From the NCBI RefSeq assembly GCF_003324485.1, contig NZ_QODK01000002.1:248001-312000 (forward strand): DNA of 64,000 nt, read 5' to 3'. The position numbers were made by a program, and so were the translations under genes. Each line of letters begins with the position of its first letter. The stretch's first letter is position 1. The notes under the pieces are model-generated. The model had not been told where the DNA came from, searched no databases, and saw only the letters and a list, made by a program, of their open reading frames with translations. This document shows positions 1 through 9,919 of the stretch, piece by piece. This stretch comes from Cohaesibacter intestini. Its GTDB lineage: Bacteria; Pseudomonadota; Alphaproteobacteria; Rhizobiales; Cohaesibacteraceae.

Positions 1-323
1 AAATTCAAATTATTATCTATAGATATCATATAGTTAGTCAAATTTGTTCCACTTTTATTCACATCCTATGTAATTTTTCTGAAAGGCCACGGATCGTGTT
101 TTGCGGAAATGTGGAGCCGGATTTGTGAATTTGTGCATAAAGACATTTTGCCCACAGCCTGTCCCAACACTATCCACACCCCCCACAAGGAAAGTCTCGC
201 ATTCTGCTGACTTGTCCCCATCTGTCCACCAGTCGTGCACAGGCGAGCTGCCGGACAAGATGCCCCGCAACGAAAAGTGGAAATAAATGAAATGACAGCC
301 CGTTGCCCGTGACAGGGACCGGC
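1..323. other. Intergenic region downstream of lolD, with DnaA-box-like sites
   Basis: No convincing gene is visible. The first 60 bases are strongly AT-rich. Two 9-mers match the relaxed DnaA box TTWTNCACA exactly: TTATTCACA on the plus strand at 55-63, and TTATGCACA on the minus strand at 132-140. A one-mismatch copy, CTATCCACA, lies at 170-178. In related genomes dnaE follows lolD, so this is probably the lolD-dnaE spacer, but dnaE itself would lie outside the window. The short reading frames here look like chance. Confidence 0.5.
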
Positions 324-1370
324 TCAAAGCTCGACGATTTTTCCGTCGACAATCGTGATCTGTCGATCCATCCGTTCAGCAAGAAACAGGTTATGGGTCG
401 CGACCAATGCAGCAATCCCCGACTGTTTAACCAGAGAGTTCAACGCCTTGAAGACATATTCTGACGTGTTGGGATCGAGGTTGCCGGTCGGTTCATCCGC
501 CAAAAGGACCCGTGGCGCATTGGCCATGGCGCGGGCAATGGCAACACGCTGCTGCTCCCCGCCAGACAACTCGGCCGGACGATGCTGGGCCCGATGATCG
601 ACTTTCATATAGGAGAGCAACTCCAGCGCCTTTGCCTTGGCTTCTGACGGCTTTTCACCACGAATAAGCTGCGGCAAGGTCACATTCTCAAGCGCTGAAA
701 ACTCTGCCAGCAAATGATGGAACTGATAGACAAACCCGATTTCATTGCGGCGCATCAGGGTCCGTGCCCGATCAACCGCCTGACCTTGTGGTTCTCCGGC
801 GATAAAAACTTCCCCCGATGTAGGTTGCTCAAGCAGACCCGCTATATGCAACAGGGTCGACTTCCCCGCCCCGGAGGGTGCCACAAGCGCGACCATTTCA
901 CCGGCACGCACCTGTAGATCCGCTCCATCCAACACCACCAGATGTTTGTCGGCCTGCTCATAGGAGCGATGCACATCAACCAGCGCCAGCAGAATGTCGG
1001 GGTCAACAGGTTGGGTGTCAGGCATATCTGGCTCATACTGGAGGTCATAAGGGTTCGGAGCAAGCTCTGCTGGCTGCTGTTGCTGATCGGCGGCTGTTGC
1101 GACAGACGGCATCACGGGCAAGCCCGACGGATAGGGTGTTTCGGCGGGTGCCTGCTTCGCTGCCTGTTCGTCCACATGATCGCTGGGGCTCATCTCTTCA
1201 CGCGGTGTCAAGGCAGGCTCGGTTGGCGCCGGAGATGGATCTGCGGGAACGGACACAGTTTGTCCGGATGGCCCGGACGGCATAACAGGCTGACCGCCAC
1301 GCTCCTGCTCCTTCTTGCGGCGTTCTTCTTCCTCGGACAGGACAGGCCAGAAAAAGCTCTTTCTATTCAT
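324..1370 (-). CDS. lolD: LolD-type lipoprotein-releasing ABC transporter ATPase
   Basis: ATPase of the LolCDE-type inner-membrane complex that releases lipoproteins for transfer to the outer membrane. With the start used here (348 aa), Walker A GAGKST is at about 167-172, the Q-loop at about 216, signature LSGGEQ at 268-273 and Walker B LLADE at 289-293. The ATG at 1370 overlaps the lolC stop as ATGAATAG, which suggests translational coupling and decides the start. This leaves about 115 extra residues before the ABC domain, rich in Pro, Glu and Gln, whereas LolD is usually about 230 aa. An internal ATG at 1025 (residue 116) would give a normal-length protein. The function call is firm and the start is less so. 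Confidence 0.92.
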   Translation of the reverse strand: MNRKSFFWPVLSEEEERRKKEQERGGQPVMPSGPSGQTVSVPADPSPAPTEPALTPREEMSPSDHVDEQAAKQAPAETPYPSGLPVMPSVATAADQQQQPAELAPNPYDLQYEPDMPDTQPVDPDILLALVDVHRSYEQADKHLVVLDGADLQVRAGEMVALVAPSGAGKSTLLHIAGLLEQPTSGEVFIAGEPQGQAVDRARTLMRRNEIGFVYQFHHLLAEFSALENVTLPQLIRGEKPSEAKAKALELLSYMKVDHRAQHRPAELSGGEQQRVAIARAMANAPRVLLADEPTGNLDPNTSEYVFKALNSLVKQSGIAALVATHNLFLAERMDRQITIVDGKIVEL

Positions 1371-2631
1371 AGCGCAGCGCCTCCACCGGATCGAGCGTCG
1401 AAGCACGCCATGCAGGATAAAGGGTTGCAAGGAAGGACAGTACCAACGCAATGAGAACGACGGACACAGTCTCGGTCACATCCATATCCGCTGGCAATTT
1501 CGACAGAAAATAGAGCTCGGGCGAGAAAAGCTCGGTCCGCGTGATCCAGGAGACGAACTGCCGGATGCTTTCGATGTTGAGACAGACAAGCAGCCCCAGA
1601 ATGAAGCCGGCAACCGTTCCGACAAAGCCAATTGCAGCCCCGGTCATCATGAAAATCCGCATAATTGAGGCGCGCGTTGCCCCCATGGTGCGCAAAATCG
1701 CGATGTCGCTGCCCTTGTCCTTCACCAGCATGATAAGACCGGAAATGATATTCAGAGCTGCCACCAGAATGATCAGCGTCAGAATGATGAACATCAGATT
1801 GCGCTCGACTTCCAAAGCCGAAAAGAAGGTGACATTGCGGAAACGCCAATCGGTGATGTAAATCTGCCGGTCGACGGCTTCCTCAACCATGGGCCGCATC
1901 TGACCAACAGCATCCGGATCATCGACATAAACCTCGATGGCCGAGACTTTTTGATCCTGATTGAAATAGGCTTGAGCTGCAGCAAGCGGCATGAAGATGA
2001 AGCTGCTGTCATATTCGCTCATACCGATTTCGAACACAGCCTTGACCTTGTAGGACTTGATCCGAGGCGCGACCCCCATCGGCGTCACAGCGCCTTTGGG
2101 TGAAATCAGTGTCACACTATCCCCAAGCACCACCCCCAGCGAGCGAGCGATGCGGGATCCCAGTGCGATGCCTTCGCCATCATCAAAGCCTTCAAAGCTG
2201 CCTTGCAAGACGTTGCTGGACACCAGTTTCAGCTTGGAAACACTTTCCCCGCTCATCCCGCGCACCAGTGCCCCAACGGCCCCACCCGGACCGGAAGCCA
2301 GAATCTGACCTTCGACGAACGGCACGACATAGCGCACGCCATCGACCCCTTCGACCCGCTTGGCGATGGTGTCATAGTCGGTCAGCGGACTGTCTTGCGG
2401 CTGGATGACCAGATGGCCATTAATCCCGAGGATCTTGTCGAGCAACTCCGTCCGAAAGCCATTCATCACCGCCATCACGATGATCAGCGTCGCAACGCCA
2501 AGCATGATGCCGAAGAAGGATAGCCATGAAATGATGGAGATGAAGGTTTCTCGCCTGCGGGATCGCAGATATCGGAACGCCATCATCCATTCAAATGAGG
2601 CGAATGGCGCTTTGGTCTCGGACGCAGACAT
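1363..2631 (-). CDS. lolC: LolC/LolE-type lipoprotein-releasing ABC transporter permease
   Basis: Membrane subunit (422 aa) of the lipoprotein release complex that works with the LolD ATPase encoded directly downstream. It has the FtsX/LolC/LolE plan: a short cytoplasmic N-terminus, a first membrane helix at about 30-58, a large periplasmic domain to about 270, and three C-terminal helices at roughly 275-300, 325-350 and 380-405. Alphaproteobacteria often have a single fused-role LolC/E-like permease (sometimes called LolF), and no second permease is visible here, so it may form a homodimer. It overlaps lolD by 8 bases. The upstream spacer to proS is 161 bases. Confidence 0.92.
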   Translation of the reverse strand: MSASETKAPFASFEWMMAFRYLRSRRRETFISIISWLSFFGIMLGVATLIIVMAVMNGFRTELLDKILGINGHLVIQPQDSPLTDYDTIAKRVEGVDGVRYVVPFVEGQILASGPGGAVGALVRGMSGESVSKLKLVSSNVLQGSFEGFDDGEGIALGSRIARSLGVVLGDSVTLISPKGAVTPMGVAPRIKSYKVKAVFEIGMSEYDSSFIFMPLAAAQAYFNQDQKVSAIEVYVDDPDAVGQMRPMVEEAVDRQIYITDWRFRNVTFFSALEVERNLMFIILTLIILVAALNIISGLIMLVKDKGSDIAILRTMGATRASIMRIFMMTGAAIGFVGTVAGFILGLLVCLNIESIRQFVSWITRTELFSPELYFLSKLPADMDVTETVSVVLIALVLSFLATLYPAWRASTLDPVEALRYE

Positions 2632-2792
2632 TCAATTCTCCAGACGGAGCCGCCCACGCTCAGGTGCGTTGGGCAGCCCAACAAGCAGACATGTCGAATC
2701 AAGCAAATCGATTCCTGATGACATCAGTGTACAGGAAGAGACCAAAGCACCGACAGATGGTGTTTTGGTCATTCCCATAATCCGATGAGGAA

Positions 2793-4121
2793 TCAGGAGG
2801 CCCGCTCCGCAATGATGCGCTCAACAACAGCATCAACAGAAACCATTTCCCGCTCGCCAGTAGCGCGGTCCTTGACTTCCACTTCATTCGACTTCAGGCC
2901 ACGCGGACCGACAATCACCTGGGTCGGCAGACCGATCAGATCCATCGTGGCAAATTTCGCACCAGCCTGACCAGTGCGGTCATCATAGAGAACATCGATT
3001 CCGGCATTTCCAAGGCGCTCATAGAGCTGCTCACAAACAGCATCCGTATCTTCGTTGCCAGCCTTCATATTAATCAGGCCAATATCGAATGGAGCAACCG
3101 ACTTGGGCCAAATGATGCCATTCTCGTCATGGCTGGCCTCGATGATGCCGCCCAACAGACGGGAAACACCAACGCCGTAGGAGCCCATATGGACCGGATA
3201 TTCCTTGCCATCGGCCGCCATGACCTTGGCATTCATCGCATCGGAATATTTGGTACCGAAATAGAAAATGTGACCGACCTCGATGCCGCGCGCCGCAATG
3301 CGGTCAGCTTCAGGCACCGCGTTGAAGGCGGCTTCATCATGCATTTCCTCGGTCGCGGCATATTCGCTGGTCCAGTCGGCAACGATACCGGACAGATCGG
3401 CATCAAAGTCGAGGTCATCGCCGGGCACTGCCTTGGTCAGATAATCGCGATGACAGAAAACCTCACTCTCGCCAGTATCCGCCAGAATGATGAACTCATG
3501 GCTCAGATCGCCGCCGATCGGACCTGTATCGGCTTTCATCGGGATGGCCGTCATGCCAAGGCGCTTGAAGGTGCGTAGGTAAGCCACGAACATCCGGTGA
3601 TAGGCCTCACGCGCCCGCTCCTCATCGGTGTCGAAGCTATAGGCATCCTTCATCAGGAACTCGCGCCCGCGCATCACACCGAAGCGTGGGCGGATCTCGT
3701 CGCGGAATTTCCACTGAATGTGATACAGGTTGAGCGGCAGATCCTTGTAGGACTTCACATAGGAGCGGAAAATGTCGGTGATCATTTCCTCGTTGGTCGG
3801 GCCGAACAGCATGTCACGTTCATGCCGGTCAACGATGCGCAGCATTTCCTTGCCATAATCGTCATAGCGCCCGCTTTCCTTCCACAGCTCGGCTGGCTGC
3901 ATGGTCGGCATCAGCAATTCGATCGCACCAGAGCGATCCTGTTCCTCACGCACGATCTGTTCCACCTTGCGCAGCACACGCAAGCCCAGTGGCAACCAGC
4001 TGTAGATCCCGGCCTGTTGCTGGCGAATCATCCCTGCCCGCAACATGTAGCGGTGTGAGACGATTTCGGCTTCTTTTGGGGTCTCTTTCAGGATTGGAAG
4101 AAAATAGCGGGAAAGACGCAT
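2793..4121 (-). CDS. proS: Prolyl-tRNA synthetase, short form without editing insertion
   Basis: Charges tRNA-Pro with proline (class II aminoacyl-tRNA synthetase). The 442-aa protein starts [13 protein letters not shown], typical of the alphaproteobacterial form. Motif 2 (the FRDE segment) and motif 3 are present. The roughly 180-residue INS editing domain between motifs 2 and 3 that E. coli ProS carries is absent, which is normal for this branch and not a truncation. The reading frame runs another 16 codons upstream, but family alignment from memory puts the start at the ATG at 4121. In related genomes a free-standing YbaK/ProX-type protein often edits Ala-tRNA-Pro; none is in this window. 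Confidence 0.95.
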   Translation of the reverse strand: MRLSRYFLPILKETPKEAEIVSHRYMLRAGMIRQQQAGIYSWLPLGLRVLRKVEQIVREEQDRSGAIELLMPTMQPAELWKESGRYDDYGKEMLRIVDRHERDMLFGPTNEEMITDIFRSYVKSYKDLPLNLYHIQWKFRDEIRPRFGVMRGREFLMKDAYSFDTDEERAREAYHRMFVAYLRTFKRLGMTAIPMKADTGPIGGDLSHEFIILADTGESEVFCHRDYLTKAVPGDDLDFDADLSGIVADWTSEYAATEEMHDEAAFNAVPEADRIAARGIEVGHIFYFGTKYSDAMNAKVMAADGKEYPVHMGSYGVGVSRLLGGIIEASHDENGIIWPKSVAPFDIGLINMKAGNEDTDAVCEQLYERLGNAGIDVLYDDRTGQAGAKFATMDLIGLPTQVIVGPRGLKSNEVEVKDRATGEREMVSVDAVVERIIAERAS

Positions 4122-4504
4122 GATGCAGGGCTCATTCTTTTGAAAAAGGGACGAACATGGTGGGCGCAAGTCGCATCAACCAAAGACGCGGATGATCTGC
4201 GCAGCTTAATCTGTTTCAGCCGTTTTTACAGACGACTCGTGGCGGTTCGACAGCAAACTGCATGAACAGCCTTTCGGTCCATGCTTTTTGCACAGAATTA
4301 GCGGCCACATCAAGGAAATCCCTTACTTCACGCACGCAAAACAGCCTCAGTCGCATCGAAAATCCGCTGCATCTGCTGATCGTAAACCACAGTGATTCAC
4401 GAAATTGCGAAAAACTACGCAAGAGTCAAAAAAGAGTGATGACAAAAGGCTCTGTAGGGACTAGTCTGCCTTTCATAAATATAAGAGATATGCTCACCAC
4501 AGTT

Positions 4505-4660
4505 ATCTCATCTCGCGCGGAAAATGTCTTGGGAGGATAAATGATCTCTGGCGCGCTCTAGGGCTGCTGCCGCTCTCAACTAGCAACCAAAAAGCAAGTC
4601 GAGCAAAGAGATCACGTCGCGATACTTACAGAAGCAAGGCCTTTGGCCTTGCTTTTTTTA
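4505..4660 (+). ncRNA. Candidate orphan small RNA or leader-peptide transcript
   Basis: A rho-independent terminator on the plus strand (4632-4659) has no plus-strand gene before it, because both neighbours are on the minus strand. Within the preceding 130 bases is a strong Shine-Dalgarno (GGGAGGATAA) followed at 4541 by a six-codon frame, MISGAL, then stop. An overlapping six-codon frame, MSWEDK, starts at 4524. This looks like an independently transcribed small RNA, or a leader with a tiny peptide and no downstream gene. The 5' end is arbitrary because no promoter could be fixed. It was not matched to any known RNA family. Confidence 0.35.
4632..4659 (+). terminator. Rho-independent terminator of the orphan plus-strand transcript
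   Basis: Nine-base perfect stem (AAGCAAGGC / GCCTTGCTT) with a 5-base loop, followed by a run of T on the plus strand. The minus strand lacks an equivalent U-run, so the direction is plus. Confidence 0.8.
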
Positions 4661-4858
4661 TGCGCGCGTTTCTGACGTCCGCAACAAGCAAAACCCTGAT
4701 AGAGCGGTTTTTATCCAGACCAGCTTTTATTTCAGCCTGTCCTCATCGGTCCGACCAATATAGACCGACATTAACAAATATATGACACTCGGCACTGTTT
4801 TCAGGTGAGCGGACCTAGGCCACGGGCCAACTGGCCAAGTGGTTATGGAAAAGCGCAC

Positions 4859-4903
4859 CCAAAAAGAAGAGGGCTCGCTGTCTGAAGACAACGAGCCCTC
4901 TTC
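4859..4903 (-). terminator. Terminator downstream of the mce-DUF1467 genes
   Basis: Twelve-base perfect arms (866-877 and 892-903 in the last three digits), followed on the minus strand by CTTCTTTTTGGG. It begins 24 bases after the DUF1467 stop codon. Confidence 0.8.
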
Positions 4904-4927
4904 ACTGGAACTGAACCTAGCCTCTGC

Positions 4928-5203
4928 CTAGCGTAAGCTGTCTGGCATTGGCAGGAATGTCAGGTCATCAAGACCCAAGCCCTGAACCTCAACGGCCCAG
5001 TAGAACAATCCGAACAGTAGACAGGCCACAATCGTGGTGACCATAACCTTGCGCCACATCATGGCTCTGGCAGGAGCGCTGGCTGTCGTGCCAAGCCGTC
5101 TCTCGCTCAATTCCGCCTGAGTCCTTACCCCGAAGGGTAATACGAGAAACAATGTAACCCACCAGATGATGAAGTAGATTGCAAGGCCACTGATCAAACT
5201 CAT
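4928..5203 (-). CDS. DUF1467 family small membrane protein
   Basis: A 91-aa protein with two predicted membrane helices, about residues 5-25 and 52-72, separated by a charged loop. The sequence, including the WWVTLFLVLPFGVR segment in helix 1, matches the DUF1467 family of alphaproteobacteria, whose function is unknown. It lies 25 bases downstream of mce and is followed by a strong terminator, so it is the last gene of the unit. The conserved mce-DUF1467 pairing is known from related genomes. Whether it has anything to do with methylmalonyl-CoA metabolism is not known. Confidence 0.85.
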   Translation of the reverse strand: MSLISGLAIYFIIWWVTLFLVLPFGVRTQAELSERRLGTTASAPARAMMWRKVMVTTIVACLLFGLFYWAVEVQGLGLDDLTFLPMPDSLR

Positions 5204-5228
5204 TCAGTCGGTCCCGTTCCTGAAAGGA

Positions 5229-5633
5229 TTAAACCTGCTCCAGCTCGGTCAGGGTACCGCAGAAGTCTTTTGGATGCAGGAAGATTACTGGCTTGCCGTG
5301 TGCGCCGATTTTTGGCTCACCGTCGCCGATAACGCGAGCGCCGTCAGCTTTCAGTTTGTCACGAGCAGCGATGATATCGTCTACTTCGTAGCATACATGA
5401 TGGATGCCGCCCATAGGGTTTTTCTCAAGGAATTTCAGGATTGGGCTATTTTCACCAAGTGGCTCGAGCAGCTCAACTTTGGTGTTAGGCAGTTCAACGA
5501 AGACAACGCGCACGCCGTGGGTTGGTTCGTCCTGAGCAGGAGAAACTTTGGCACCCAGGGTGTTGGCATAGGTAGCAACAGCAGCATCCATGTCTGGAAC
5601 AGCGATAGCAACGTGATTAAGACGACCAATCAT
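5229..5633 (-). CDS. mce: Methylmalonyl-CoA epimerase
   Basis: Interconverts (2R)- and (2S)-methylmalonyl-CoA, linking propionyl-CoA breakdown to succinyl-CoA. The 134-aa length and the paired beta-alpha-beta-beta-beta modules are those of the glyoxalase/VOC fold. Likely metal ligands are visible: His7 (RLNHVAIAV), Glu in the VELLEPLG strand, His in GGIHHVCYEV and the C-terminal Glu of LTELEQV. The mutase genes are not in this window. It sits between rnj and DUF1467 on the same strand, an order common in Hyphomicrobiales. Confidence 0.95.
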   Translation of the reverse strand: MIGRLNHVAIAVPDMDAAVATYANTLGAKVSPAQDEPTHGVRVVFVELPNTKVELLEPLGENSPILKFLEKNPMGGIHHVCYEVDDIIAARDKLKADGARVIGDGEPKIGAHGKPVIFLHPKDFCGTLTELEQV

Positions 5634-5720
5634 TTCCTTCTATCCTTTCTATCGATTGCCCTGCGGTGAAGGAGTTCCTTCAAAGGGAGGCCAGCAGAGC
5701 CTAAAGAAAATGTACACACG

Positions 5721-7385
5721 TCATACCAAGTTGATCATCACCGCAACAGTTGGCTTTTTAGCCCAGTGTTGATGAACTTCAGAACGGACAGAACGTCGCA
5801 CCGCTTCACGTAACACCTCGATATCTTTACGTTTTTTGGCCGGCATACCTTTAATAGCACCATAGATGCCAGCTTCAACAATTTCGATAAAAAGACGATT
5901 CTTTTTGTTGCGGTCGGGGATACCTGCCAAAGCCATTTGTGGACGACCCAGAATCTCTCCCTTTGTGCTGACCGTCAGCGCCACAGCAATGTGGCCGACA
6001 AAGGAGAGCTTGCGTCGCTCCTGAATGCCCATTTCCTCAAAAGTACCGACCAGCGATCCGTCCTTGTAGAGCCGACCGCCCAAATACTCGTCCCAACTCT
6101 TGACCATTCCGCCAGCCAGACGGGCCATCCAGCCATTGCGCACATGCAGCACTTCCTTGACGCCCATAGCGCGCGCCAAACCGGCATGGGCTTTCAGATG
6201 CATCTCTTCCCCATGCACGGGCACGGCGATTGATGGTTGCGTCCATTCATACATCTTGCGCAAGTCATCCCGCTTCGGATGGCCTGAGACATGCACCCGC
6301 GCATCGCGCTCCGTGATGATGGTCACGTCCTGCCGCGCCAGATTGTTGATCACTTCATTGATCTCGCGCTCATTGCCCGGAATGGCCTTTGACGACATGA
6401 TCACCTGATCGCCCTTTGAGAACTGCACCGATGGATGCTCACCACCGGCAATCCGGGCCAGAGCCGCGCGTTTTTCCCCTTGCGATCCGGTCAGAATGGC
6501 GACCACCTTGTCGCGCGGCAGATAACCATAATCCTGCTCGGACAGGAATTCGGGCACATCCTCAAGATAGCCCTGCTCCTGCGCCACCTCGATGAAACGC
6601 CACAGGGCCCGTCCAACCACGACACATTGCCGATCATTGGCCCGTGCCGCCCGCGCGATGGCCTGCACCCGCGAGACGTTGGAAGCAAAGGTCGTCACCG
6701 CGACTCGGTGTTTGGCCTGCCCGATCAAATGGGTCAGCTCTTCTTCTACATCCTGCTCGGAAATCGACGAGCCTTCGCTCAGCGCATTGGTCGAATCGCA
6801 AATCAGTGCCAGCACGCCTTCCTTGCCAAGTTCGATGAAGCGGGCAATGTCGGTGCTCTTGCCGACGCCGGGTCGGTCATCAAGCTTCCAGTCACCGCTA
6901 TGCAGAACCAAGCCATGCTCGGTGCGAATGGCCAGCGCATTGGCTTCGGGGATCGAATGCGAAACGGGAATAAATTCCACATTGAACGCGCCGATCTGCA
7001 CCCGTGCCCCCTGCTCCACGCATATGACCGGAATATCGGGCGCATCATGTTCATGCTCCCCCTTGGCTTCCACCAGATCCGCCAGAAAGCCCGTTGCATA
7101 GACTGGAACATCCAGCCGTTCCCACAGGGAAAACAACGCGCCAAAATGATCCTCATGACCATGGGTGATCACCAGTCCGTCGATCCGGTCCCGCTCTTGC
7201 TCGAGAAACCGCATGTCGGCAAAAATCAGATCAGCACCGGGATGGGCCTCATGGGCAAAGGCCACACCGAAATCGACGATCAGCCATCTCTTGTCTCCCT
7301 CTGGCCCGACGCCATAAAGCGCCATATTCATACCGATTTCGCCAACGCCGCCAAGCGGCATGAAGACCAGTTCCGACTTACTCAT
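5721..7385 (-). CDS. rnj: Ribonuclease J
   Basis: Metallo-beta-lactamase/beta-CASP ribonuclease with 5'-3' exonuclease and endonuclease activity in RNA maturation and decay; in alphaproteobacteria it coexists with RNase E. The 554-aa protein has the zinc-binding HGHEDH motif at 75-80, a later HSGDWKLD strand, and a beta-CASP domain followed by a C-terminal domain. The longer frame begins at TTG three bases upstream, so the ATG at 7385 is preferred. It lies 29 bases after birA in the direction of transcription and is probably co-transcribed with it. Confidence 0.95.
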   Translation of the reverse strand: MSKSELVFMPLGGVGEIGMNMALYGVGPEGDKRWLIVDFGVAFAHEAHPGADLIFADMRFLEQERDRIDGLVITHGHEDHFGALFSLWERLDVPVYATGFLADLVEAKGEHEHDAPDIPVICVEQGARVQIGAFNVEFIPVSHSIPEANALAIRTEHGLVLHSGDWKLDDRPGVGKSTDIARFIELGKEGVLALICDSTNALSEGSSISEQDVEEELTHLIGQAKHRVAVTTFASNVSRVQAIARAARANDRQCVVVGRALWRFIEVAQEQGYLEDVPEFLSEQDYGYLPRDKVVAILTGSQGEKRAALARIAGGEHPSVQFSKGDQVIMSSKAIPGNEREINEVINNLARQDVTIITERDARVHVSGHPKRDDLRKMYEWTQPSIAVPVHGEEMHLKAHAGLARAMGVKEVLHVRNGWMARLAGGMVKSWDEYLGGRLYKDGSLVGTFEEMGIQERRKLSFVGHIAVALTVSTKGEILGRPQMALAGIPDRNKKNRLFIEIVEAGIYGAIKGMPAKKRKDIEVLREAVRRSVRSEVHQHWAKKPTVAVMINLV

Positions 7386-7414
7386 CAATCTCTCTCAATC
7401 CCTTTCGAACGATC

Positions 7415-8179
7415 TTATCGAATGGCGCCCGGCCAATACACGTCGCCCGCATAAATGATCCGCTGTGTGCCGTCCGGCAGGCGCATGATCAGGGCGCCCT
7501 GTTCATCGAGTTGTTCAAATGTGCCATACACATCTTCATCGGGCAGGCGCGCCACCACCGGTTGGCCAACGCCGCGGGCGCGCAGCAGCCAGTCATCGCG
7601 AATCTCTGCCATGCCATCCCCACCATCCCACACCAAAAGCCGCTCATCCAGATGATGGGCGAGACGTTCAAACACCTGCTCCGGAGCAATATCATAGCCA
7701 TATTGCAGCAAATCCGCAGCAGCCAACCCTTCGGTTGTTTCGGGATGATTGCGGCAATTGATGCCAATACCAATCACCACCGCCTGAGCGCCATTCAGCA
7801 AGGTGGTGGTTTCCAGCAAAATACCACAGATCTTCTGATCGCCCCAAAGCACATCATTGGGCCATTTGATCGTCAGCTCGGCCCTCTGAACCGGCGATAG
7901 CATGCCACTGATCGCGCGATGCACAGCGGTCGCCGCCACCAAAGGCAATTGCCCGATGGCCTTCATCGGGGCAGGATCAATCAGCAGAAGGCTGGCAGAC
8001 AGGTTGCCCTGCTCCGAACTCCAATGCCGCCCGCGCCGTCCGCGTCCCGCAGTCTGCTCACCAGCCGTTACCCACAAATTGCCGGCCCTGCCATCTCTGG
8101 CCGCGTCAAGGGCATAGCGGTTGGTTGAGTCGATGCTTTTGAATGACAGATGACGATAGGCAGCAGGAATGTTGGACAC
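7415..8179 (-). CDS. birA: Biotin--[acetyl-CoA-carboxylase] ligase
   Basis: Activates biotin to biotinyl-AMP and attaches it to carrier lysines such as AccB. The 254-aa protein has the biotinyl-AMP loop GRGRRGR at 45-51 and KWPND at 105-109, followed by the small C-terminal SH3-like domain. The N-terminal winged-helix repressor domain of E. coli BirA is missing, so this is a group I ligase without DNA-binding function. The only plausible start close to the conserved FKSIDSTN segment is a GTG at 8179, with no clear Shine-Dalgarno; the start is therefore uncertain. It follows nuoN after 260 bases, as is usual in this order. Confidence 0.93.
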   Translation of the reverse strand: MSNIPAAYRHLSFKSIDSTNRYALDAARDGRAGNLWVTAGEQTAGRGRRGRHWSSEQGNLSASLLLIDPAPMKAIGQLPLVAATAVHRAISGMLSPVQRAELTIKWPNDVLWGDQKICGILLETTTLLNGAQAVVIGIGINCRNHPETTEGLAAADLLQYGYDIAPEQVFERLAHHLDERLLVWDGGDGMAEIRDDWLLRARGVGQPVVARLPDEDVYGTFEQLDEQGALIMRLPDGTQRIIYAGDVYWPGAIR

Positions 8180-8439
8180 GAGGGAAACTCACTCATCGAT
8201 GCGCTGATGTCAGGTTCCTCGCGCCAACGCGGAAGACCGACAGCAGGGGAAATTCGAGTATGTGATCATCAGGCAGATGGCAGGTTGATTACAACCCGCG
8301 CAAGTGATGTTCGGCAACGGTCCGATCAGCGCTTGCAAGCCGCCCAAATGACACCGCCCGAGGAAGCCCCCGGGCAGCAAAGTCTTAACACAACAATCGG
8401 TGTCTGTATCAAAAAACTGCCTTTGTTCCGCCTTTGGGA

Positions 8440-9885
8440 TCAGAAAAAGCTCTTCGCAGCTTCCTCAGCCATCACCCGGATCGGGCCGATATAAAGCACC
8501 ATGGTAAAAATAAACGCACCACTGAGGATCAGCACGGTTCTCAACTCCACCGGGCTTGCTTCAAAGCTGGGTGCGGGATCATCGAAAAACATGATCTTGA
8601 CGATCCGCAGATAATAATAGGCCCCGACGACCGACGCCAATACGCCAATCACAGCCAGCGGATAGAGACCGGCCTCAATGGCGGCGAGGAACACAAAGAA
8701 CTTGCCAAAGAAACCGCCCATCCAAGGCACTCCGGCGAGCGAAAACATGATCACGCCAATCAGGAAGGCCATTGGCAAATCCGTCTTGGACAGCCCCGCC
8801 AAATCATCAATGCTCTGCACCATGCCATCCTTGCGTCGCATAGAAAGGATGGCAGCAAAGGCCCCCAGCGTCATGGCGATATAGGTGATGAGATAAATGA
8901 TCAGCCCCTCGATACCCGCCGCATTGCCTGCCGCCAGACCAACAAGCGCATAGCCCATATGGCCAATCGAGCTATAGGCCATCAGCCGCTTGATATTCTT
9001 CTGCCCGATTGCAGCAAAGGCACCCAATACCATCGACAGAATCGAAATGAAGACAATCACCTGCTGCCATTGCATGTCGATCAACTCGAACGCCCCGAAG
9101 ACAAACCGGACGATCAGCCCCATCGCCGCCACTTTCGGCGCGGCAGCCAGAAAGGCGGTGACCGGCGTCGGCGCCCCTTCATAGACATCCGGCGTCCACA
9201 TATGGAACGGCACAGCGGAGATCTTGAATGTCAGGCCTGCGAGAATAAAGACCAACCCGAAAACCACACCCAGCCCCGGCTCGTCGACATGCAGGGCTTC
9301 GGAAATGCCAGCAAAGGATGTGTGGCCGGTAAAGCCATAGATCAGGCTCATCCCATAGAGCAGCATGCCCGAAGACAGAGCTCCGAGAACGAAATATTTC
9401 AGGCCCGCTTCCGTCGCCTTGGCGCTGTCGCGTTTGATGGCAGCCACCACATAAAGTGCCAGCGACTGCAACTCCAACCCAAGATAAACCGCGATCATGT
9501 CGTTGGCAGACAGCATCATCAGCATGCCAAGGGTCGAAAGCAGGATCAGCACCGGATACTCGATGATGTCGAACTTTTCCGCCCGCGCATAGCCAACCGT
9601 CATCGCCAGCGCCACCCCGGAAGACAGCAGCACCAACAGCTTCATCAACCGGGCGAAGGGATCAAGAATGAAGGCACCATTGAAGGTTTCAACCTTGGCT
9701 TCCGGTCCGATCAGCAGCAGCACCCCGGCTAGGATCAACAACGCCACTGCCAGTCCTGTCACCACCTGACTGTTTCTTGAGCCACCAAAGGCGCCAATCA
9801 TCAACAACACCATAGATCCCACCGCGAGCAGGATTTCCGGCAAAACCGGCATCAGGTCGGGAAGCGCAGCCAACTCAGGGGTCAT
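8440..9885 (-). CDS. nuoN: NADH-quinone oxidoreductase subunit N
   Basis: Antiporter-like membrane subunit of respiratory complex I, one of three Mrp-type proton channels (NuoL, M, N). At 481 aa it has the usual length, with about 14 predicted helices. The conserved helix-breaking proline regions and the lysine and glutamate residues of the proton path are recognisable around the [18 protein letters not shown] segment. It is the last nuo gene of the operon, 34 bases after nuoM. A long open frame on the opposite strand is a codon-bias shadow. Confidence 0.96.
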   Translation of the reverse strand: MTPELAALPDLMPVLPEILLAVGSMVLLMIGAFGGSRNSQVVTGLAVALLILAGVLLLIGPEAKVETFNGAFILDPFARLMKLLVLLSSGVALAMTVGYARAEKFDIIEYPVLILLSTLGMLMMLSANDMIAVYLGLELQSLALYVVAAIKRDSAKATEAGLKYFVLGALSSGMLLYGMSLIYGFTGHTSFAGISEALHVDEPGLGVVFGLVFILAGLTFKISAVPFHMWTPDVYEGAPTPVTAFLAAAPKVAAMGLIVRFVFGAFELIDMQWQQVIVFISILSMVLGAFAAIGQKNIKRLMAYSSIGHMGYALVGLAAGNAAGIEGLIIYLITYIAMTLGAFAAILSMRRKDGMVQSIDDLAGLSKTDLPMAFLIGVIMFSLAGVPWMGGFFGKFFVFLAAIEAGLYPLAVIGVLASVVGAYYYLRIVKIMFFDDPAPSFEASPVELRTVLILSGAFIFTMVLYIGPIRVMAEEAAKSFF

Positions 9886-9919
9886 GTTTCACTCACTTCT
9901 TTCAGTGGTCGCCGCGGCC

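Larger units (their letters stand above)
4122..4927. other. Gene-poor region between proS and DUF1467 gene
   Basis: No conserved protein is recognised in about 800 bases. It contains a probable plus-strand transcript ending at a strong terminator at 4632-4659, and the minus-strand terminator of the mce-DUF1467 genes at 4859-4903. Both are listed separately. The remainder is unremarkable and probably includes the proS promoter. Confidence 0.6.

Noticed and set aside
2793-4121. ProS as a truncated gene because it is only 442 aa
   Set aside because: Short ProS without the editing insertion is the normal alphaproteobacterial form; class II motifs are intact.
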